A stretch of 64,000 nucleotides of DNA from Pseudobdellovibrionaceae bacterium (lineage in GTDB: Bacteria; Bdellovibrionota; UBA1018; UBA6935). Shown one piece after another: positions 8,613-19,874 of the stretch (within the stretch, counting starts at the first letter, position 1; the number at the start of each line of letters is the position of its first letter). A program made the translations under genes and the position numbers. The notes below the pieces were generated by a model. That model was not told where the DNA came from and did not search any database. It worked only from the letters and a program-made list of their open reading frames with translations. Location: contig PBMP01000059.1 in NCBI GenBank assembly GCA_002722705.1, positions 52,600-116,599 on the forward strand, read 5' to 3'.

Positions 8613-10703
8613 TCATCTAAAAATGAGGCCTGACTTTTCTTTAATTTCTTTATCTATATTCTTAGGAACTTCTGCATATTCTTTAAATTCCATATTAAAG
8701 GAAGCTCTCCCTTGAGAAGAAGAACGAATCGCTGTCGAGTACCCAACCAATGAAGAAAGAGGAACTTCGGCAATCAATACTTTAACTCCAGGTCGATCTC
8801 CCATATTCAAGATTCTCCCTCGTCGAGTATTGAGGTCTCCCATAATATTCCCCATATATTCTTCAGGAGAAGTAATTTCAACTGCCATAATAGGTTCTAA
8901 AATCACTGGATTTGCTTTTTTAGTAGCATCTCTTAGAGCCATTGATGCCGCAATCGTGAATGCAACTTCGCTGGAATCCGTTTCATGAAAAGCACCACCT
9001 GTACAAGTTGCTTTAATATCAATTGCAGGATACCCCAATTGAATTCCACTCATAAGTGATTCTTTAATTCCACGCTCAACACAAGGAACAAAAGCTTTTG
9101 GAATCTGAGTTTCTGGCGCCTGGTTTTCAAATAAAAACCCTTCACCTCGACTCCTTGGTTCTATTTTAATATTTACTTTAGCAAATTGATTTTTTCCTCC
9201 AGCTACTCTTTCAAAAGTTGCTTCTCCTTTAGCCGATTGAGAAATGCTTTCTTTATAAGCAACTTGTGGACTTCCCACATTTGCATCAACATTAAACTCT
9301 CGCTTCAAACGATTCACGATGATTTCAAGATGAAGCTCACCCATTCCGCTGATCAAAATTTGACCTGTATCTTCATTTTCTCTCACAGAAAGAGAAGGGT
9401 CTTCGACTTGCATTCTCTCGAGTGTCTCTGCAAGCTTATCTTCATCTGCCTTTGTTTTAGGTTCGATAGCAATTGAAATCACAGGTTCTGGGAAATCAAT
9501 ATTTTCAAGTAATAAAGGTTTTCCTTCACTACAAAAAGTATCACCCGTAGTCGTAAAACGAAGACCTGGTACGGCTGCGATATCACCCGCACTCACTTGA
9601 TCAATTTCTTCTCTTTTATTTGCATGCATTCGGAGAATTTTGGTCATTCGCTCTCTTTTTTTCTTCGCTGGATTATAGACTTGGTCTCCCACTTTAATCG
9701 TACCTGAATAAACTCTAAAGTAAGTAAGTCTTCCCACAAATGGATCTGACATAATTTTGAATGCTAAAGAGGCAAGTGGAGCATTTGGATCAGGAGGACA
9801 CTCAATAATTTCATCTTCCTTTTTTGGATTTTTTGCCTCTGCATAATTTACTTCAGTCGGATCAGGTAAAAAATTTACAATTGCATCTAAAAGAAGTTGC
9901 ACTCCTTTGTTTTTAAATGCGGAACCACAAAAAACCGGAACCAGTGACCGTAAAAGAGTTCCTTTTCGAGCAGCTAAATAAAGCTCTTCTAAAGTCAAAT
10001 CCTCTCCTTCTAAATATTTTTCCATAAGTGCATCATCGACTTCTGAAAGAGACTCAATCAAAGTCTCTCGATATTGATTTGCTTTTTCTAAAAATTCTTC
10101 TGGAATATCATACTTTTTAAAACTTGCTCCTAAGTCTTCAGACTCCCAACCAATAGCTTTCATTGAAAAAAGATCAATAACACCTTTAAAATTTTCCTCA
10201 CTTCCCCAAGGAATTTGAAAAGCAACTGGATTTGTACCCAGTCTTTCCTTCATTTCTTCAATCGCTGAATAAAAATCTGCTCCAATACGGTCCATTTTAT
10301 TAATGAAAGCAATACGGGGTACTTCATATTTATCGGCTTGTCTCCAGACCGTCTCTGTTTGTGGTTCAACACCCCCACTGGCACAAATCACACACACAGC
10401 TCCATCAAGCACACGAAGTGAACGTTCTACTTCAATAGTAAAATCAACATGCCCGGGAGTATCAATGATATTCACTTGATGATCATTCCAATAACAAGTA
10501 GTTGCAGCTGAGGTAATTGTAATTCCTCGCTCTTGTTCCTGAGGCATCCAGTCCATGATTGCAGTGCCCTCATGAACTTCTCCAATTTTATGAGTTTTAC
10601 CAGTGTAAAAGAGAATTCTCTCGGTAGTTGTAGTTTTCCCGGCATCAATATGAGCCATAATACCAATGTTTCGAATTTTATTTAAATCCACTGTTTTAGA
10701 CAT
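8613..10703 (-). CDS. fusA: translation elongation factor G
   Basis: 696-residue GTPase that drives ribosomal translocation and, with RRF, recycling. G1 is [12 protein letters not shown] near residues 17-28; DTPGH and NKMD motifs follow, then domains II-V in full length. RBS GAGG lies 6 bases before ATG. It follows rpsL and rpsG as in the str operon, but a strong hairpin with a T-run separates rpsG from fusA, and tuf does not follow. It converges with the receiver gene, with 19 bases between stops. Confidence 0.97.
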   Translation of the reverse strand: MSKTVDLNKIRNIGIMAHIDAGKTTTTERILFYTGKTHKIGEVHEGTAIMDWMPQEQERGITITSAATTCYWNDHQVNIIDTPGHVDFTIEVERSLRVLDGAVCVICASGGVEPQTETVWRQADKYEVPRIAFINKMDRIGADFYSAIEEMKERLGTNPVAFQIPWGSEENFKGVIDLFSMKAIGWESEDLGASFKKYDIPEEFLEKANQYRETLIESLSEVDDALMEKYLEGEDLTLEELYLAARKGTLLRSLVPVFCGSAFKNKGVQLLLDAIVNFLPDPTEVNYAEAKNPKKEDEIIECPPDPNAPLASLAFKIMSDPFVGRLTYFRVYSGTIKVGDQVYNPAKKKRERMTKILRMHANKREEIDQVSAGDIAAVPGLRFTTTGDTFCSEGKPLLLENIDFPEPVISIAIEPKTKADEDKLAETLERMQVEDPSLSVRENEDTGQILISGMGELHLEIIVNRLKREFNVDANVGSPQVAYKESISQSAKGEATFERVAGGKNQFAKVNIKIEPRSRGEGFLFENQAPETQIPKAFVPCVERGIKESLMSGIQLGYPAIDIKATCTGGAFHETDSSEVAFTIAASMALRDATKKANPVILEPIMAVEITSPEEYMGNIMGDLNTRRGRILNMGDRPGVKVLIAEVPLSSLVGYSTAIRSSSQGRASFNMEFKEYAEVPKNIDKEIKEKSGLIFR

Positions 10704-10761
10704 AGAAAACCTCGCTCTAGAATCCTCATCTTAACGAAATATCAAGAACACACTACAAAAA

Positions 10762-10798
10762 AAAAGAGCCAACAGTTATTTAAACTATTGGCTCTTTT
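10762..10798 (-). terminator. intrinsic terminator between rpsG and fusA
   Basis: On the minus strand a stem AAAAGAGCCAA pairs with TTGGCTCTTTT around a 15-base loop, followed by a run of nine T. It lies between the rpsG stop (10822) and the fusA start (10703), so fusA expression requires read-through or its own promoter. Confidence 0.75.
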
Positions 10799-10821
10799 AT
10801 AAAAATAAATTTTAAAATCAA

Positions 10822-11292
10822 TTACCAACGGAAGTGAGCAAATGCTTTGTTTGCTTCTGCCATTCGGTGAACATCTTCTCTTTTCTTCATCGCAACACCA
10901 CGACCTTGAAACGCATCTAAGAGTTCACCTGAAAGACGATCAACCATTGTTCTTTCGCCTCTACTTCGTGCAGCATCAACTAACCACCGACAAGCCAAAG
11001 ATCGTCTTCTAAATGGCTTTACTTCAACAGGAACCTGATAAGTTGCTCCACCTACTCTTCTAGACTTGACTTCCAGAACAGGCTTCACATTTTCAAGAGC
11101 CTTCTTAAAAAGTTTTAAACCATCTTCGCCAGCTTTTTGGCCTGCGGTTTCTACTGCTGAATAAAAAATCTTCTCAGCAACTGTCTTCTTCCCCTGAATC
11201 ATCAAAGTATTAATGAACTTAGTAACAACAATGTCATTAAACTTTGGATCCGGTTGAATTTCATTTCTTTTATTAATCTTTTTACGAGCCAT
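10822..11292 (-). CDS. rpsG: 30S ribosomal protein S7
   Basis: 156 residues, the standard S7 length. It binds the 3' major domain of 16S rRNA and nucleates head assembly. Typical blocks: NKFINTLM-like near 27, [15 protein letters not shown] (about 74-88), SRGERTM and [20 protein letters not shown] at the C-terminus. It begins 25 bases after rpsL with RBS AAGGTG. In many bacteria S7 represses its own str operon; that control is not visible here. Confidence 0.97.
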   Translation of the reverse strand: MARKKINKRNEIQPDPKFNDIVVTKFINTLMIQGKKTVAEKIFYSAVETAGQKAGEDGLKLFKKALENVKPVLEVKSRRVGGATYQVPVEVKPFRRRSLACRWLVDAARSRGERTMVDRLSGELLDAFQGRGVAMKKREDVHRMAEANKAFAHFRW

Positions 11293-11317
11293 TTTAATTC
11301 ACCTTACTGAAAAGAAA

Positions 11318-11701
11318 TTAATTTCCGCCACCCTGAGGCTTCTTCGTTCCATACTTCGAACGACCTTGCTTCCGGTTTGCTACACCCTGAGCATCGAGAG
11401 TTCCCCGAACAGTATGATATCGAACTCCTGGAAGATCTTTTACTCTTCCTCCTCGAATCAACACAATACTGTGTTCCTGTAAATTGTGACCAATTCCAGG
11501 AATATAAGAGTTCACTTCAAACCCGTTTGTTAAACGAACCCGACAAACTTTTCTTAACGCCGAATTAGGCTTTTTAGGGGTTTGAGTAAAAACCCGAGTA
11601 CAAACTCCTCGCCTCTGAGGACAGGCCTTCAGGGCTGGAGAGCCGGTCTTCCATTTTTTGTCGCTTCGTCCTTTACGGATCAATTGGCTAATTGTAGGCA
11701 T
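11318..11701 (-). CDS. rpsL: 30S ribosomal protein S12
   Basis: 127-residue decoding-centre protein. [10 protein letters not shown] (42-51) and [10 protein letters not shown] (87-96) are intact. Lys43 and Lys88, the usual streptomycin-resistance positions, carry the wild-type residue. RBS AAGGAGAAGGTGA is directly upstream of ATG. First gene of the rpsL-rpsG unit. Confidence 0.97.
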   Translation of the reverse strand: MPTISQLIRKGRSDKKWKTGSPALKACPQRRGVCTRVFTQTPKKPNSALRKVCRVRLTNGFEVNSYIPGIGHNLQEHSIVLIRGGRVKDLPGVRYHTVRGTLDAQGVANRKQGRSKYGTKKPQGGGN

Positions 11702-11750
11702 TCACCTTCTCCTTAAAACTTAATCAAATGCAATTTTTTGCAGAGAAGCG

Positions 11751-11779
11751 AAAGTAGTCGAGTCAATGCCTAAGGTCAA
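11751..11779 (-). promoter_or_regulatory. candidate promoter of rpsL-rpsG
   Basis: On the minus strand TTGACC (11774-11779) and TACTTT (11751-11756) are spaced by 17 bases, about 50 bases before the rpsL start. The -35 is near consensus, the -10 moderate. Confidence 0.35.
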
Positions 11780-11819
11780 GACAAGAATTTGTATTTTTTT
11801 GTTTTCTTTTTCAAAAAGC

Positions 11820-11849
11820 AAGAAGGATCTTTTTACAAAGATCCTTCTT
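11820..11849 (-). terminator. 13-bp perfect hairpin upstream of rpsL
   Basis: AAGAAGGATCTTT and its exact complement flank a 4-base loop. On the minus strand it is followed by GCTTTTTG, so it would best stop leftward transcription before it enters the rpsL promoter region. A role on the plus strand is less likely, as there is no T-run. Confidence 0.5.
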
Positions 11850-11967
11850 ATGCAAGCTTTTAAATCTATGTTTTTATTTAACTTTTAAAATCAAACTCTC
11901 TAAAAGTACAAAAAGAGAAAAATAAAAAGACTTGATAAATATACCCTTATAGAGGTAATAGGTCTTC

Positions 11968-12222
11968 ATGATTTATACGATTTCTACTGAAAAAGAGTCA
12001 AAGGAACTTCTCCATACCTCTAAAAATCCAAATAGAACTCGCTTTCTCCACATTCTCCATGCCATTCAATCCCCACAAGACTTAAAAGCTCTTCCTGGGA
12101 TTAAAATAAAAAAACTCCGAAAAGCCACTGAATCATACGAGATCTCTCACCCAGATTTTAATCTGTATTTCTCATTCTATGAAGGAACAATCACTGACTT
12201 GCGGAGAAGCTATGAAATTTAA
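11968..12222 (+). CDS. HigB/RelE-like toxin of a type II toxin-antitoxin pair
   Basis: 84-residue basic protein (LPGIKIKKLRK, DLRRSYEI C-terminus) with the size and layout of RelE/ParE-superfamily toxins, which usually cleave mRNA on the ribosome. The fold is inferred mainly from context: an XRE antitoxin with a HigA-type signature overlaps its 3' end by 11 bases, with the toxin first as in higBA. AGG lies 5 bases before ATG. Whether it is active cannot be judged. Confidence 0.65.
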   Translation: MIYTISTEKESKELLHTSKNPNRTRFLHILHAIQSPQDLKALPGIKIKKLRKATESYEISHPDFNLYFSFYEGTITDLRRSYEI

Positions 12223-12490
12223 AGGCTTTCAAACGATGATTCACCCTGGTGAAATTCTTCTTAAGGATTTTATCGAACCCAAAAAACTTTCTCAAAGACA
12301 GTTTGCCATCCAGATCAAATGGTCCACAAAGCGGCTAAATGAACTCGTCCTGGGAAAAAGAGGAATTTCTGCACAATCTGCTATTGAACTCAGTCGTTTC
12401 CTAGGAACTTCCCCAGAATTTTGGATGAGTTTACAAAACCAATGGGATCTTTACAAATACCAAGTGAAACAACAGAACTTAAATCGCTGA
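12212..12490 (+). CDS. HigA-family XRE antitoxin
   Basis: 92-residue helix-turn-helix protein. The ATG at 12212 is chosen because GGAG lies 5 bases upstream and the following residues MIHPGEILLKDFIEP match the HigA/VapI start; a longer frame opens at 12179. The helix-turn-helix is about residues 25-60 (SQRQFAIQIKWSTKRLNELVLGK) followed by LSRFLGTSPEFWMSLQNQWD, a HigA hallmark. It overlaps the toxin stop, implying translational coupling. Expected to neutralise the toxin and repress the pair. Confidence 0.88.
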   Translation: MKFKGFQTMIHPGEILLKDFIEPKKLSQRQFAIQIKWSTKRLNELVLGKRGISAQSAIELSRFLGTSPEFWMSLQNQWDLYKYQVKQQNLNR

Positions 12491-12522
12491 TCACTGAGAT
12501 TTAATTATTTACAAAAAGATCA

Positions 12523-12969
12523 TCACTCTTGAATAATTTCTGCCAAACGGCCTCTTCTTAAAAATCGATGATACTCACAAACACGTTCTTGAAATGGCAA
12601 AGTCTCTCTTGATTTCAATACATCCATAAAAGTGAGTCTTAACGTTTGCTTTGGATCTAAGTGGGCACTATAAAGCACCGCATCTTTACACGCTTTAATT
12701 AAATCAATATCTAAACTTGCAGTTGCCGTTTGTGCATAAAGTATACAAAGTTCACTTTTATCCTGACCAAAAGGACGGTCCACTCCAGTTTCTTTTTCTC
12801 CTCGAAGCCTACTGAGTTCCTCATAATTTAAAATAGATTTTCTGAACATTCTCTCAAAAAATTTCCTAAAATTTCTCAATGTCCCATCTGTTAACGTTCG
12901 AGCTTTATTTAAATCTGAAGCAATTGAATCTAGATTTTGAACTCCAATCGATTCAAACTGCTGACTAAT
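12523..12969 (-). pseudogene. C-terminal segment of the split exported protein gene
   Basis: This frame is open for 148 codons directly after the TAA (12970-12972) that ends the upstream 628-residue frame, and it is in the same reading frame. It has no good start: the only candidates are TTG at 12879 or a rare ATT. The joined sequence (…DILMASGI, stop, ISQQFESIGVQNLD…) reads as one protein. I therefore treat it as the severed C-terminus of a gene of about 777 codons. A separate TTG-started protein of 118 residues is possible but less likely. Not recognised. Confidence 0.6.
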
Positions 12970-14856
12970 TTAAATCCCTGAAGCCATTAAAATATCTTGA
13001 ACAGATGAAGAGTGATCAACAGGAGGATTCAGTTCACCTGACTCTAAACTTTCCATCATAAAAGTTTCAACTACAGTATTTATTCTTTCTGACAAAAAGC
13101 GAACTCCACGACTTCCCAATTGAAAATGATGAAATAAGCATTGAACTAATTTTTTTGAATTAATTTTGGCCTGATTGTCTACCTTCAAAAATTCACACAC
13201 AGGTTCCACATTTTCAAGACTCTCTTGCTTTATTGCCATCGGAAGTTCAATAATAGAAATCGCTCGATTCACAACAAGATAAGTATCTTCAATTAAAGCT
13301 TTTCTATGCAAATTATCAAACTGTGTTCGCCCCTTCATTACATCTAACATTTCTCGAATTTGAATAAGAACTTCAAAAGGAGAGATATCATCAGGTGTTC
13401 GAAGCATTGAATTATTCATGATCGATTCCGGATCAGTAGATACATTTGCACTAAATTGATTTTCTACATTTTTAGAAACTTGAACTAGAATACTTTCCCA
13501 ATTCGTTTGCAGTTGAGTAAAACTAAATCCAGGATTTTTCTCTAAAAGCTCATTATTTAAATATTGATCAGGAGAACTAAGCCCATCAAATTTAGGACAC
13601 ATTGAAATATCTTGACCCTCCCCAATTCCAATGACCAACCAACACAAATAACTAAATCGACTCCCAGAAAATGTAGAAAACGGCGTCACCTCAAAAGATC
13701 CTGATGCTGAATTTAAAGAAAACACTCCCAGCATCGTTCCCGAAGAAAGAGAACCCGCAAGGTCTTTAAGAACATTCCTTAAAATGTCTTTTTGGAGACC
13801 AGAATCCCCAGCTGCTAAGTCATATCTTCTTTTTGCCTCTCTCAATCCCCCTTCAATCTGAAAACCAATCAAATCTAAATCATAAACAGGATCCCAAGCT
13901 GCCCTTTGCCTTCCTCCTTCATATCGGTCATTAGGTGGAACTCCATTTTTAATAGACTGCAACCAATTCATTAAAACAGGAAGTCTTCTCTGTAATAAAT
14001 CAATACCAATCCACACCGGATGAGCCTTCGCACCTGGTTTTTGATACTGCTTAATTTGATGCTTAAGAAGTTGCATTGAATCATCCGCATGACAATACAA
14101 CTCTGTCATTGCCGTGGTTGCACAAGTCAATGCCAAAGGAATCTGAGTCGCATAAGCATCCCATATGGCACGTCTCACTCGATTGTGCCGAACAAATTCA
14201 AGCGTCGACCCAATAAGTTGTCCTACAACTTCTGTAACCGTCCCAACGACTGGGCCAATAAAGTTTCCACCGATAGCAACCAGCTGGGTTGCTAATAAGG
14301 CTGACGCTCCTGGAGAAGCGTTCAAACAAGAAGACAAACCATTCATTTGCCCTAACATCGACTTTAGTGTTTCATTAAACGCTCTCGTTTTTGAGAGAAG
14401 CCTCACACCACGAGACTCTAAACGAGAACGGATTAATGCCAATTCTATTTCTTGATTTGCAAGAGAAGAAACGATTGCAAGTTGTTCGTCGGGAGTTCCT
14501 GCTTCGTCATACGCCAGCTGTAACTGACGAACATGCTCTTCTGCTTTCCTCAACTCCAAAAAATCAGTGTCCTCCATGAGCATTTGAAACTCTTGGGAGG
14601 TTTGAGAAATTTTTTGTAGAAGTCCTACGTAGCCAGCACAAGCTTGTTGATTTTTTTGAGCCAATGACTCAAGCACACCGATAAATGCAGAAGATTGATT
14701 TAAAGCTCTTTGAGTCCACTCCCTTGCTTGTGGACATCCTCCTCGAAACGCCGAAATGACTTCTGAAGCAACTTGCTCTTCATTACGATGACATTTTGCC
14801 CCAAACAAGAAAGGAGTTAGTAGAAAAAAAAAGAACATTCGCTTTAAGGAGAACAC
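12970..14856 (-). CDS. large exported protein, probably truncated by an in-frame stop
   Basis: 628 residues starting at GTG (14856) with GAGG 5 bases upstream. The N-terminus is a hydrophobic signal (MFFFFLLTPFLFGAKC); the Cys could be lipidated but the box GAKC is atypical. Much of the rest looks helical (for example EEHVRQLQLAYDEA). A Gly/Val-rich hydrophobic stretch lies near 195-225 (ALLATQLVAIGGNFIGPVVG). No known domain recognised. The same frame continues past its TAA for 148 codons. Confidence 0.7.
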   Translation of the reverse strand: MFSLKRMFFFFLLTPFLFGAKCHRNEEQVASEVISAFRGGCPQAREWTQRALNQSSAFIGVLESLAQKNQQACAGYVGLLQKISQTSQEFQMLMEDTDFLELRKAEEHVRQLQLAYDEAGTPDEQLAIVSSLANQEIELALIRSRLESRGVRLLSKTRAFNETLKSMLGQMNGLSSCLNASPGASALLATQLVAIGGNFIGPVVGTVTEVVGQLIGSTLEFVRHNRVRRAIWDAYATQIPLALTCATTAMTELYCHADDSMQLLKHQIKQYQKPGAKAHPVWIGIDLLQRRLPVLMNWLQSIKNGVPPNDRYEGGRQRAAWDPVYDLDLIGFQIEGGLREAKRRYDLAAGDSGLQKDILRNVLKDLAGSLSSGTMLGVFSLNSASGSFEVTPFSTFSGSRFSYLCWLVIGIGEGQDISMCPKFDGLSSPDQYLNNELLEKNPGFSFTQLQTNWESILVQVSKNVENQFSANVSTDPESIMNNSMLRTPDDISPFEVLIQIREMLDVMKGRTQFDNLHRKALIEDTYLVVNRAISIIELPMAIKQESLENVEPVCEFLKVDNQAKINSKKLVQCLFHHFQLGSRGVRFLSERINTVVETFMMESLESGELNPPVDHSSSVQDILMASGI

Positions 14857-14980
14857 ACCAACCTCATCATCTCCCTATTGCCCAACCACGCAGATACCAA
14901 TACGCAATATTTCTTGCTGTGTAAAGTCAGGAATCTAAAGTAAAATAGTACTTAATTTAATCAGTTTTTTAAAAATAAAA

Positions 14981-15012
14981 AAGCCGCCTTTCTTGATAAA
15001 GAAAGACGGCTT
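14981..15012 (-). terminator. terminator of lon
   Basis: AAGCCGTCTTTCTT pairs with its near-complement (one mismatch) and is followed on the minus strand by TTTTTTATTTTTA. It lies 23 bases after the lon stop codon, a textbook intrinsic terminator. Confidence 0.85.
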
Positions 15013-15035
15013 CCCTTACTTTTAAAATGAATTGA

Positions 15036-17564
15036 TTAGTGCTTCATCGCCCGCCCTGATCTCTTCTTTTTTGCAGCCTTTGCTGCAGAAGCAATCACAG
15101 GAGGAGGAAGTTTGGTTAAAAAAGTCGATGGCTTGGCTAACTCTAATGCCAATCGAAGCACTTCATCGGCATGTTCTACTGGTATGATTTTCAGTCCTTT
15201 TTTAATTTCTTCCGGTACTTTTTTCAAGTCAGGAACATTTGCTTTAGGAATTAAGACTGTCTGAATATCAGAAATCTTAGCTGCTAAAAGCTTTTCCTTC
15301 AATCCTCCGATTTGAAGCACACGTCCTCGAAGAGTAATTTCACCGGTCATTGCAATATCTCTCTTCACTGGAATTCGAGTCAGAGCACTAGTAATTGCAG
15401 TGGCCATGGTAATCCCTGCAGAAGGTCCATCTTTAGGAACGGCTCCTTCAGGCACGTGGAGATGAAGATCTACTGTTTGATAAAAATCTCGATCTAATCC
15501 CATTGCTTCAGCTCGAGATCTCACATAAGTCATCGCAGTCTGAGCAGACTCTTGCATCACGTCACCCAGTTTTCCCGTAGCCTTGACTTGACCTTTTCCT
15601 GGAACAACTGAAACTTCAATTTGAAGTGTATCTCCCCCTGCCTCTGTATAAGCCAGTCCATTACAAAGCCCAATTTCACTTTGGTCTTCAATCTGACTTA
15701 CCTGATATCGAGGAGGACCAAGAAGTTCCTCAAGGTCTTTTGCAGTTACATGAATCGCTTTTTTCAAAGATCGAACAGAGCTTCCTTTTTTCTTTGTCTT
15801 CTTAGCAGTTTTCTTTTTCTTAGAAAGAGAACCAATAGCTCCACCGGTATGTCCTTCAACAATCAGTTTAGCAACTTTTCTACAAAGAGTAGCAACCATT
15901 CGCTCTAAATTTCGAACCCCTGCTTCACGAGTATAATGACGAATCAAAGATCGAAGCGTTTCTTCATCCACTTTAATATCACTATCCGTTAAACCATGTT
16001 TTTCCATCTGTTTAGGAAGAAGATATTTTTTTGAAATGTTAAACTTCTCAATCTCAGTGTATCCACTAATGGTAATGACTTCCATTCGATCCAAAAGCGG
16101 TCTTGGAATATTATGAAGAGAGTTAGCAGTCAGTACAAACATTACATTTGATAAATCATAATCCACTTCAAGATAATGATCTCCGAAGTTCGCATTTTGC
16201 TCAGGATCCAAAACCTCTAATAAAGCAGAAGAAGGATCCCCCCTGAAGTCTGTACTCATCTTATCAACTTCATCAAAAAGAAAGACAGGATTTGAAGAAT
16301 CTGCTTTCTTTAAATGTTGAATAATTTTTCCAGGAAGAGCACCAACATAAGTTCTACGGTGTCCACGAATCTCTGCTTCATCTCGAACTCCACCTAAGGA
16401 ACAACGAACAAATTTCTTTTGAAGAGCTTCGGCAATAGAACGAGCAAGAGATGTTTTACCCACCCCAGGAGGACCTGCAAAACATAAAATCTGTCCTTTT
16501 GCTTTACTTGAAAGTGCTTTTACCGCTAAATATTCAATAATTCTCTCTTTCACATCTTCTAAACCATAATGATCTTCATCCAAGATTTCTCTTGCAACAA
16601 CGACATCATTTCTATCCTTAGTCATTTTTCCCCAAGGCAAAGTAATGATCCAATCAATATAGTTTCGAACAACAGCGGCCTCAGCAGACATCGGTGACAT
16701 CATTCGAAGCTTCTTTAATTCTTTCGTTACTTTATCTTTTGCTTCTTTAGAAAGAGGAATAGATTGAATTTGTTTTTCTATCGCTGCAATCTCAGCTTTA
16801 AATTCGTCTTGCTCTCCCAACTCTTTTTGAATGGCCTGCATTTGCTCATTCAAATAATATTCTTTTTGAGAGCGCTCCATTTGCTTTTTCACACGATTTC
16901 GAATCCGTTTTTCAACTCGAAGAATTTCAATCTCACCTTGCATGAGTTCAAGTAATCGGTTGAGACGTTCTGCTGCACTACCTACTTCTAAAATCTGCTG
17001 TTTATCTTCAAGTTTTAAATTAAGATGAGATACAACTAAGTCCGCCAATCGTGATGGATCTTCTACTGAATTCACACTCATGAGCATTTCAGGAGGAATT
17101 CGCTTATTGAGTTTTACATAATTTTCAAAGGTCGCTTTTAACGAACGAACCATTGCTTCTGTTTCAACGCCTTCATCATCTTCATCCAACATCTCTACAA
17201 CTTCGGCACGAATCATTTCAGGCTGATCATCATAACTCTTAATTCGAGCCCTCTGCTTTCCTTCAACCAACACCTTCACTGTGTTGTCTGGAAGACGAAG
17301 GATTTGTAAAATAGTTCCCAATGTTCCTACTTCAAAAATATCATTTTGTCCTGGATTAACAGTCGTTGCTTGTCTTTGAGCAACAAGGAAAAGGTCCTTT
17401 TTTTCATTTACACATTCTTCAAGAGCATTAATCGATTTCTCTCTGCCAACAAACAGAGGAACCACCATGTGAGGAAAAATAATAACGTCCCTCAGTGGCA
17501 ACACAGGAGCAACTTTGACTTCTCCAATTTGAGCTTTTTGTTTATTTTTAGTTGAATCACTCAC
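15036..17564 (-). CDS. lon: ATP-dependent protease Lon
   Basis: 842-residue cytoplasmic AAA+ protease that degrades damaged and regulatory proteins. Order: N-terminal LON substrate domain ([22 protein letters not shown], about 18-39), coiled middle, Walker [10 protein letters not shown], Walker B FLFDEVDK, protease domain with Ser715 in PKDGPSAG and Lys758. Two unusual features: a Lys-rich insert ([16 protein letters not shown]) between the AAA and protease domains, and a basic tail ending [11 protein letters not shown]. The GTG start follows GGAGG by 5 bases. It is downstream of clpP and clpX, the common order. Confidence 0.97.
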   Translation of the reverse strand: MSDSTKNKQKAQIGEVKVAPVLPLRDVIIFPHMVVPLFVGREKSINALEECVNEKKDLFLVAQRQATTVNPGQNDIFEVGTLGTILQILRLPDNTVKVLVEGKQRARIKSYDDQPEMIRAEVVEMLDEDDEGVETEAMVRSLKATFENYVKLNKRIPPEMLMSVNSVEDPSRLADLVVSHLNLKLEDKQQILEVGSAAERLNRLLELMQGEIEILRVEKRIRNRVKKQMERSQKEYYLNEQMQAIQKELGEQDEFKAEIAAIEKQIQSIPLSKEAKDKVTKELKKLRMMSPMSAEAAVVRNYIDWIITLPWGKMTKDRNDVVVAREILDEDHYGLEDVKERIIEYLAVKALSSKAKGQILCFAGPPGVGKTSLARSIAEALQKKFVRCSLGGVRDEAEIRGHRRTYVGALPGKIIQHLKKADSSNPVFLFDEVDKMSTDFRGDPSSALLEVLDPEQNANFGDHYLEVDYDLSNVMFVLTANSLHNIPRPLLDRMEVITISGYTEIEKFNISKKYLLPKQMEKHGLTDSDIKVDEETLRSLIRHYTREAGVRNLERMVATLCRKVAKLIVEGHTGGAIGSLSKKKKTAKKTKKKGSSVRSLKKAIHVTAKDLEELLGPPRYQVSQIEDQSEIGLCNGLAYTEAGGDTLQIEVSVVPGKGQVKATGKLGDVMQESAQTAMTYVRSRAEAMGLDRDFYQTVDLHLHVPEGAVPKDGPSAGITMATAITSALTRIPVKRDIAMTGEITLRGRVLQIGGLKEKLLAAKISDIQTVLIPKANVPDLKKVPEEIKKGLKIIPVEHADEVLRLALELAKPSTFLTKLPPPVIASAAKAAKKKRSGRAMKH

Positions 17565-17698
17565 GGTGACCTCCTCTTCCTTGGGGTTGCGAGAATCAGA
17601 ATGGAATCATTCTGCAGGATAGGCCGAAACTTCATGAACCGACCCTGAATTCAATTCTACCTGGATTAAATAAGAATGTCAGTGATTTTTAACCTGAC

Positions 17699-19003
17699 TT
17701 ATGCGCTTTCAGCCTTCTCATTTTTATTCGTTTCAGCAGAAGCAGGAAGCTCCGACTTCATAATAAATCGAGGATGAGCCTTTTGAGTAATCACCTCTTC
17801 TGTAATGATGCACTTAGCGACTTCATCATTTGAAGGAAGATCATACATAATCTCCAACATACTTTGCTCTAGGATTGCCCTTAACCCTCGTGCTCCCGTT
17901 TTTCGGTCAATCGCCAACTTAGCGGCGGCTCGCAAAGCTTCTTCTTCAAATTCAAGTTCAACACCATCATACTCAAACAATTTAATATATTGTTTTGTCA
18001 AAGCATTCCGAGGTTCTTTCAAAATAGAGACTAAAGACTCTTCATCTAAATCTTCTAAAGTCGCAATCATTGGAAGCCTTCCAATGAATTCAGGAATCAG
18101 ACCAAACCGTACCAGATCCTCGGGTTCTACCATGGCAGTCAGATCGGAAGCAGACTCTTCTTTTTTTGATGCGATATTTGCATTGAGTCCCATGCTACGA
18201 CGCCCTTTTCTTGCGCCTACGATTTTATCCAACCCAACAAACGCTCCTCCAACAATGAAGAGAATATTTTTCGTATCCACTTGCATAAATTCTTGCTGAG
18301 GATGCTTTCTTCCTCCTTTAGGTGGAATATTTGCAACGGTTCCTTCGATAATTTTTAAAAGAGCTTGTTGAACCCCTTCTCCACTCACATCTCGAGTGAT
18401 ACTTGGGTTTTCACTTTTTCGAGAAATTTTATCAATTTCATCAATGTAAACAATTCCACGCTGTGCCTTTTCAACATTATTGTCACAAGCCTGAAGTAAA
18501 TTTAGAATAATGTTCTCTACATCCTCCCCAACATAACCTGCTTCAGTCAAAGTCGTTGCATCTGCAACAGCAAAGGGAACATTCAGCATTTTAGCGAGAG
18601 TTTGCCCTAATAAAGTTTTTCCTGTTCCTGTTGGACCAATAAGAAGGATGTTACTTTTTTGAAGCTCCACTCCATCTGATTTTTTCTTAGAGTCTTGATG
18701 ATTAATTCTTTTGTAATGATTATAAACAGCAACCGAAAGAATTCTTTTTGCACGTTCTTGACCAATGACGTAAGAGTCCAGAAAATTTTTAATTTCTGAA
18801 GGTTTAGGAATTTTATTTAAACTTTCTGAAGACGCACTGTCTTTAGTTCCTTCCTCAGCAATAATTTCATTACATAACTCTATGCACTCATCACAGATAT
18901 AAACTGTTGGACCAGCAATGAGTTTTTTAACTTCCCGCTGACTTTTTCCACAAAATGAGCAACACAGATTACCGAAACCATCTCCAAACTTTTTTCCGTC
19001 CAT
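17699..19003 (-). CDS. clpX: ATP-dependent Clp protease ATP-binding subunit ClpX
   Basis: AAA+ unfoldase that feeds substrates to ClpP. Zinc-binding domain CCSFCGKSQ...CDECIELC (about 14-44), Walker A GPTGTGKT (about 123-130), sensor and RPA-type regions typical of ClpX ([23 protein letters not shown]). ATG at 19003 preferred to the adjacent in-frame GTG because GAGG is then 7 bases away. It begins 10 bases after the clpP stop codon, one operon. Confidence 0.97.
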   Translation of the reverse strand: MDGKKFGDGFGNLCCSFCGKSQREVKKLIAGPTVYICDECIELCNEIIAEEGTKDSASSESLNKIPKPSEIKNFLDSYVIGQERAKRILSVAVYNHYKRINHQDSKKKSDGVELQKSNILLIGPTGTGKTLLGQTLAKMLNVPFAVADATTLTEAGYVGEDVENIILNLLQACDNNVEKAQRGIVYIDEIDKISRKSENPSITRDVSGEGVQQALLKIIEGTVANIPPKGGRKHPQQEFMQVDTKNILFIVGGAFVGLDKIVGARKGRRSMGLNANIASKKEESASDLTAMVEPEDLVRFGLIPEFIGRLPMIATLEDLDEESLVSILKEPRNALTKQYIKLFEYDGVELEFEEEALRAAAKLAIDRKTGARGLRAILEQSMLEIMYDLPSNDEVAKCIITEEVITQKAHPRFIMKSELPASAETNKNEKAESA

Positions 19004-19013
19004 CACGTTTCCT

Positions 19014-19703
19014 CTATTCCGTTTCCCGCTTTTGCACTACTTTGTCAATTAAGCCATATTCGGCAGCCTGCTCTGCGGAAAGATAGTTGTCTCTATCCGT
19101 ATCGTTTTCAATCTCATCCAATGTTCGTCCGGTATGGTGAGCCATAATCGAATTAAGTCGCTTTTTTAGATATAAGATCTCATTTGCTTGAATTTGAATA
19201 TCTGAAGCTTGACCTCTCGCTCCACCCAAAGGCTGATGAATCATAATTCGACTACTTGGCAAACTAAATCGCTTTCCTTTAGTCCCTGCAGTCAGCAATA
19301 ATGCTCCCATGCTGGCGGCAAGCCCGAAGCAATAAGTCGATATATCACATTTAACAAATTGCATTACATCATAAATTCCAAGACCAGCAGTCACTGATCC
19401 TCCAGGAGAGTTAATGTAAAGATGAATATCCTTATCTGGATCAGAAGACTCTAGAAAAAACATCTGAGCGACCAACAAGTTTGCAACGGTATCATTGACC
19501 TCGGTACCGAGAAACAACATCCGATCCAGAAGCATACGAGAGTAAATATCGTACTGACGCTCTCCACGAGCCGTCTGTTCAATTACAACAGGATTAGGAA
19601 TATAAGCACTAGGTGCTAAACTCTCGGAAAAGCCAACGGTCTGAGGCTCCATCAAATGATCGGGAATAAAACTTCTTGGATTTTTTGGAATTGAAATACT
19701 CAT
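19014..19703 (-). CDS. clpP: ATP-dependent Clp protease proteolytic subunit ClpP
   Basis: Serine protease forming the ClpP tetradecamer. Catalytic Ser in [10 protein letters not shown], His in [10 protein letters not shown] and Asp in [10 protein letters not shown] are all present. The ATG at 19703 is preferred over a TTG 12 codons upstream. Even so the protein has about 25 residues before the usual start region ([17 protein letters not shown]), which may be a propeptide. First gene of clpP-clpX-lon. Trigger factor (tig), often upstream of clpP, is not here. Confidence 0.96.
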   Translation of the reverse strand: MSISIPKNPRSFIPDHLMEPQTVGFSESLAPSAYIPNPVVIEQTARGERQYDIYSRMLLDRMLFLGTEVNDTVANLLVAQMFFLESSDPDKDIHLYINSPGGSVTAGLGIYDVMQFVKCDISTYCFGLAASMGALLLTAGTKGKRFSLPSSRIMIHQPLGGARGQASDIQIQANEILYLKKRLNSIMAHHTGRTLDEIENDTDRDNYLSAEQAAEYGLIDKVVQKRETE

Positions 19704-19874
19704 GGGTGCGTGGGTCTCCAAACTTAGGATTAAAGACAATAAAAAGGAATGTTAATTCCACCTCTCCTCAGTATAACCCTCTCTTCGGAAAGAGATCGAG
19801 TTTTGATGAAAAATAATCCTCTCTTTTTTAGGGTCTACCCCTAATATGCCTGAATTTTGACAAAAAAATTCGTT

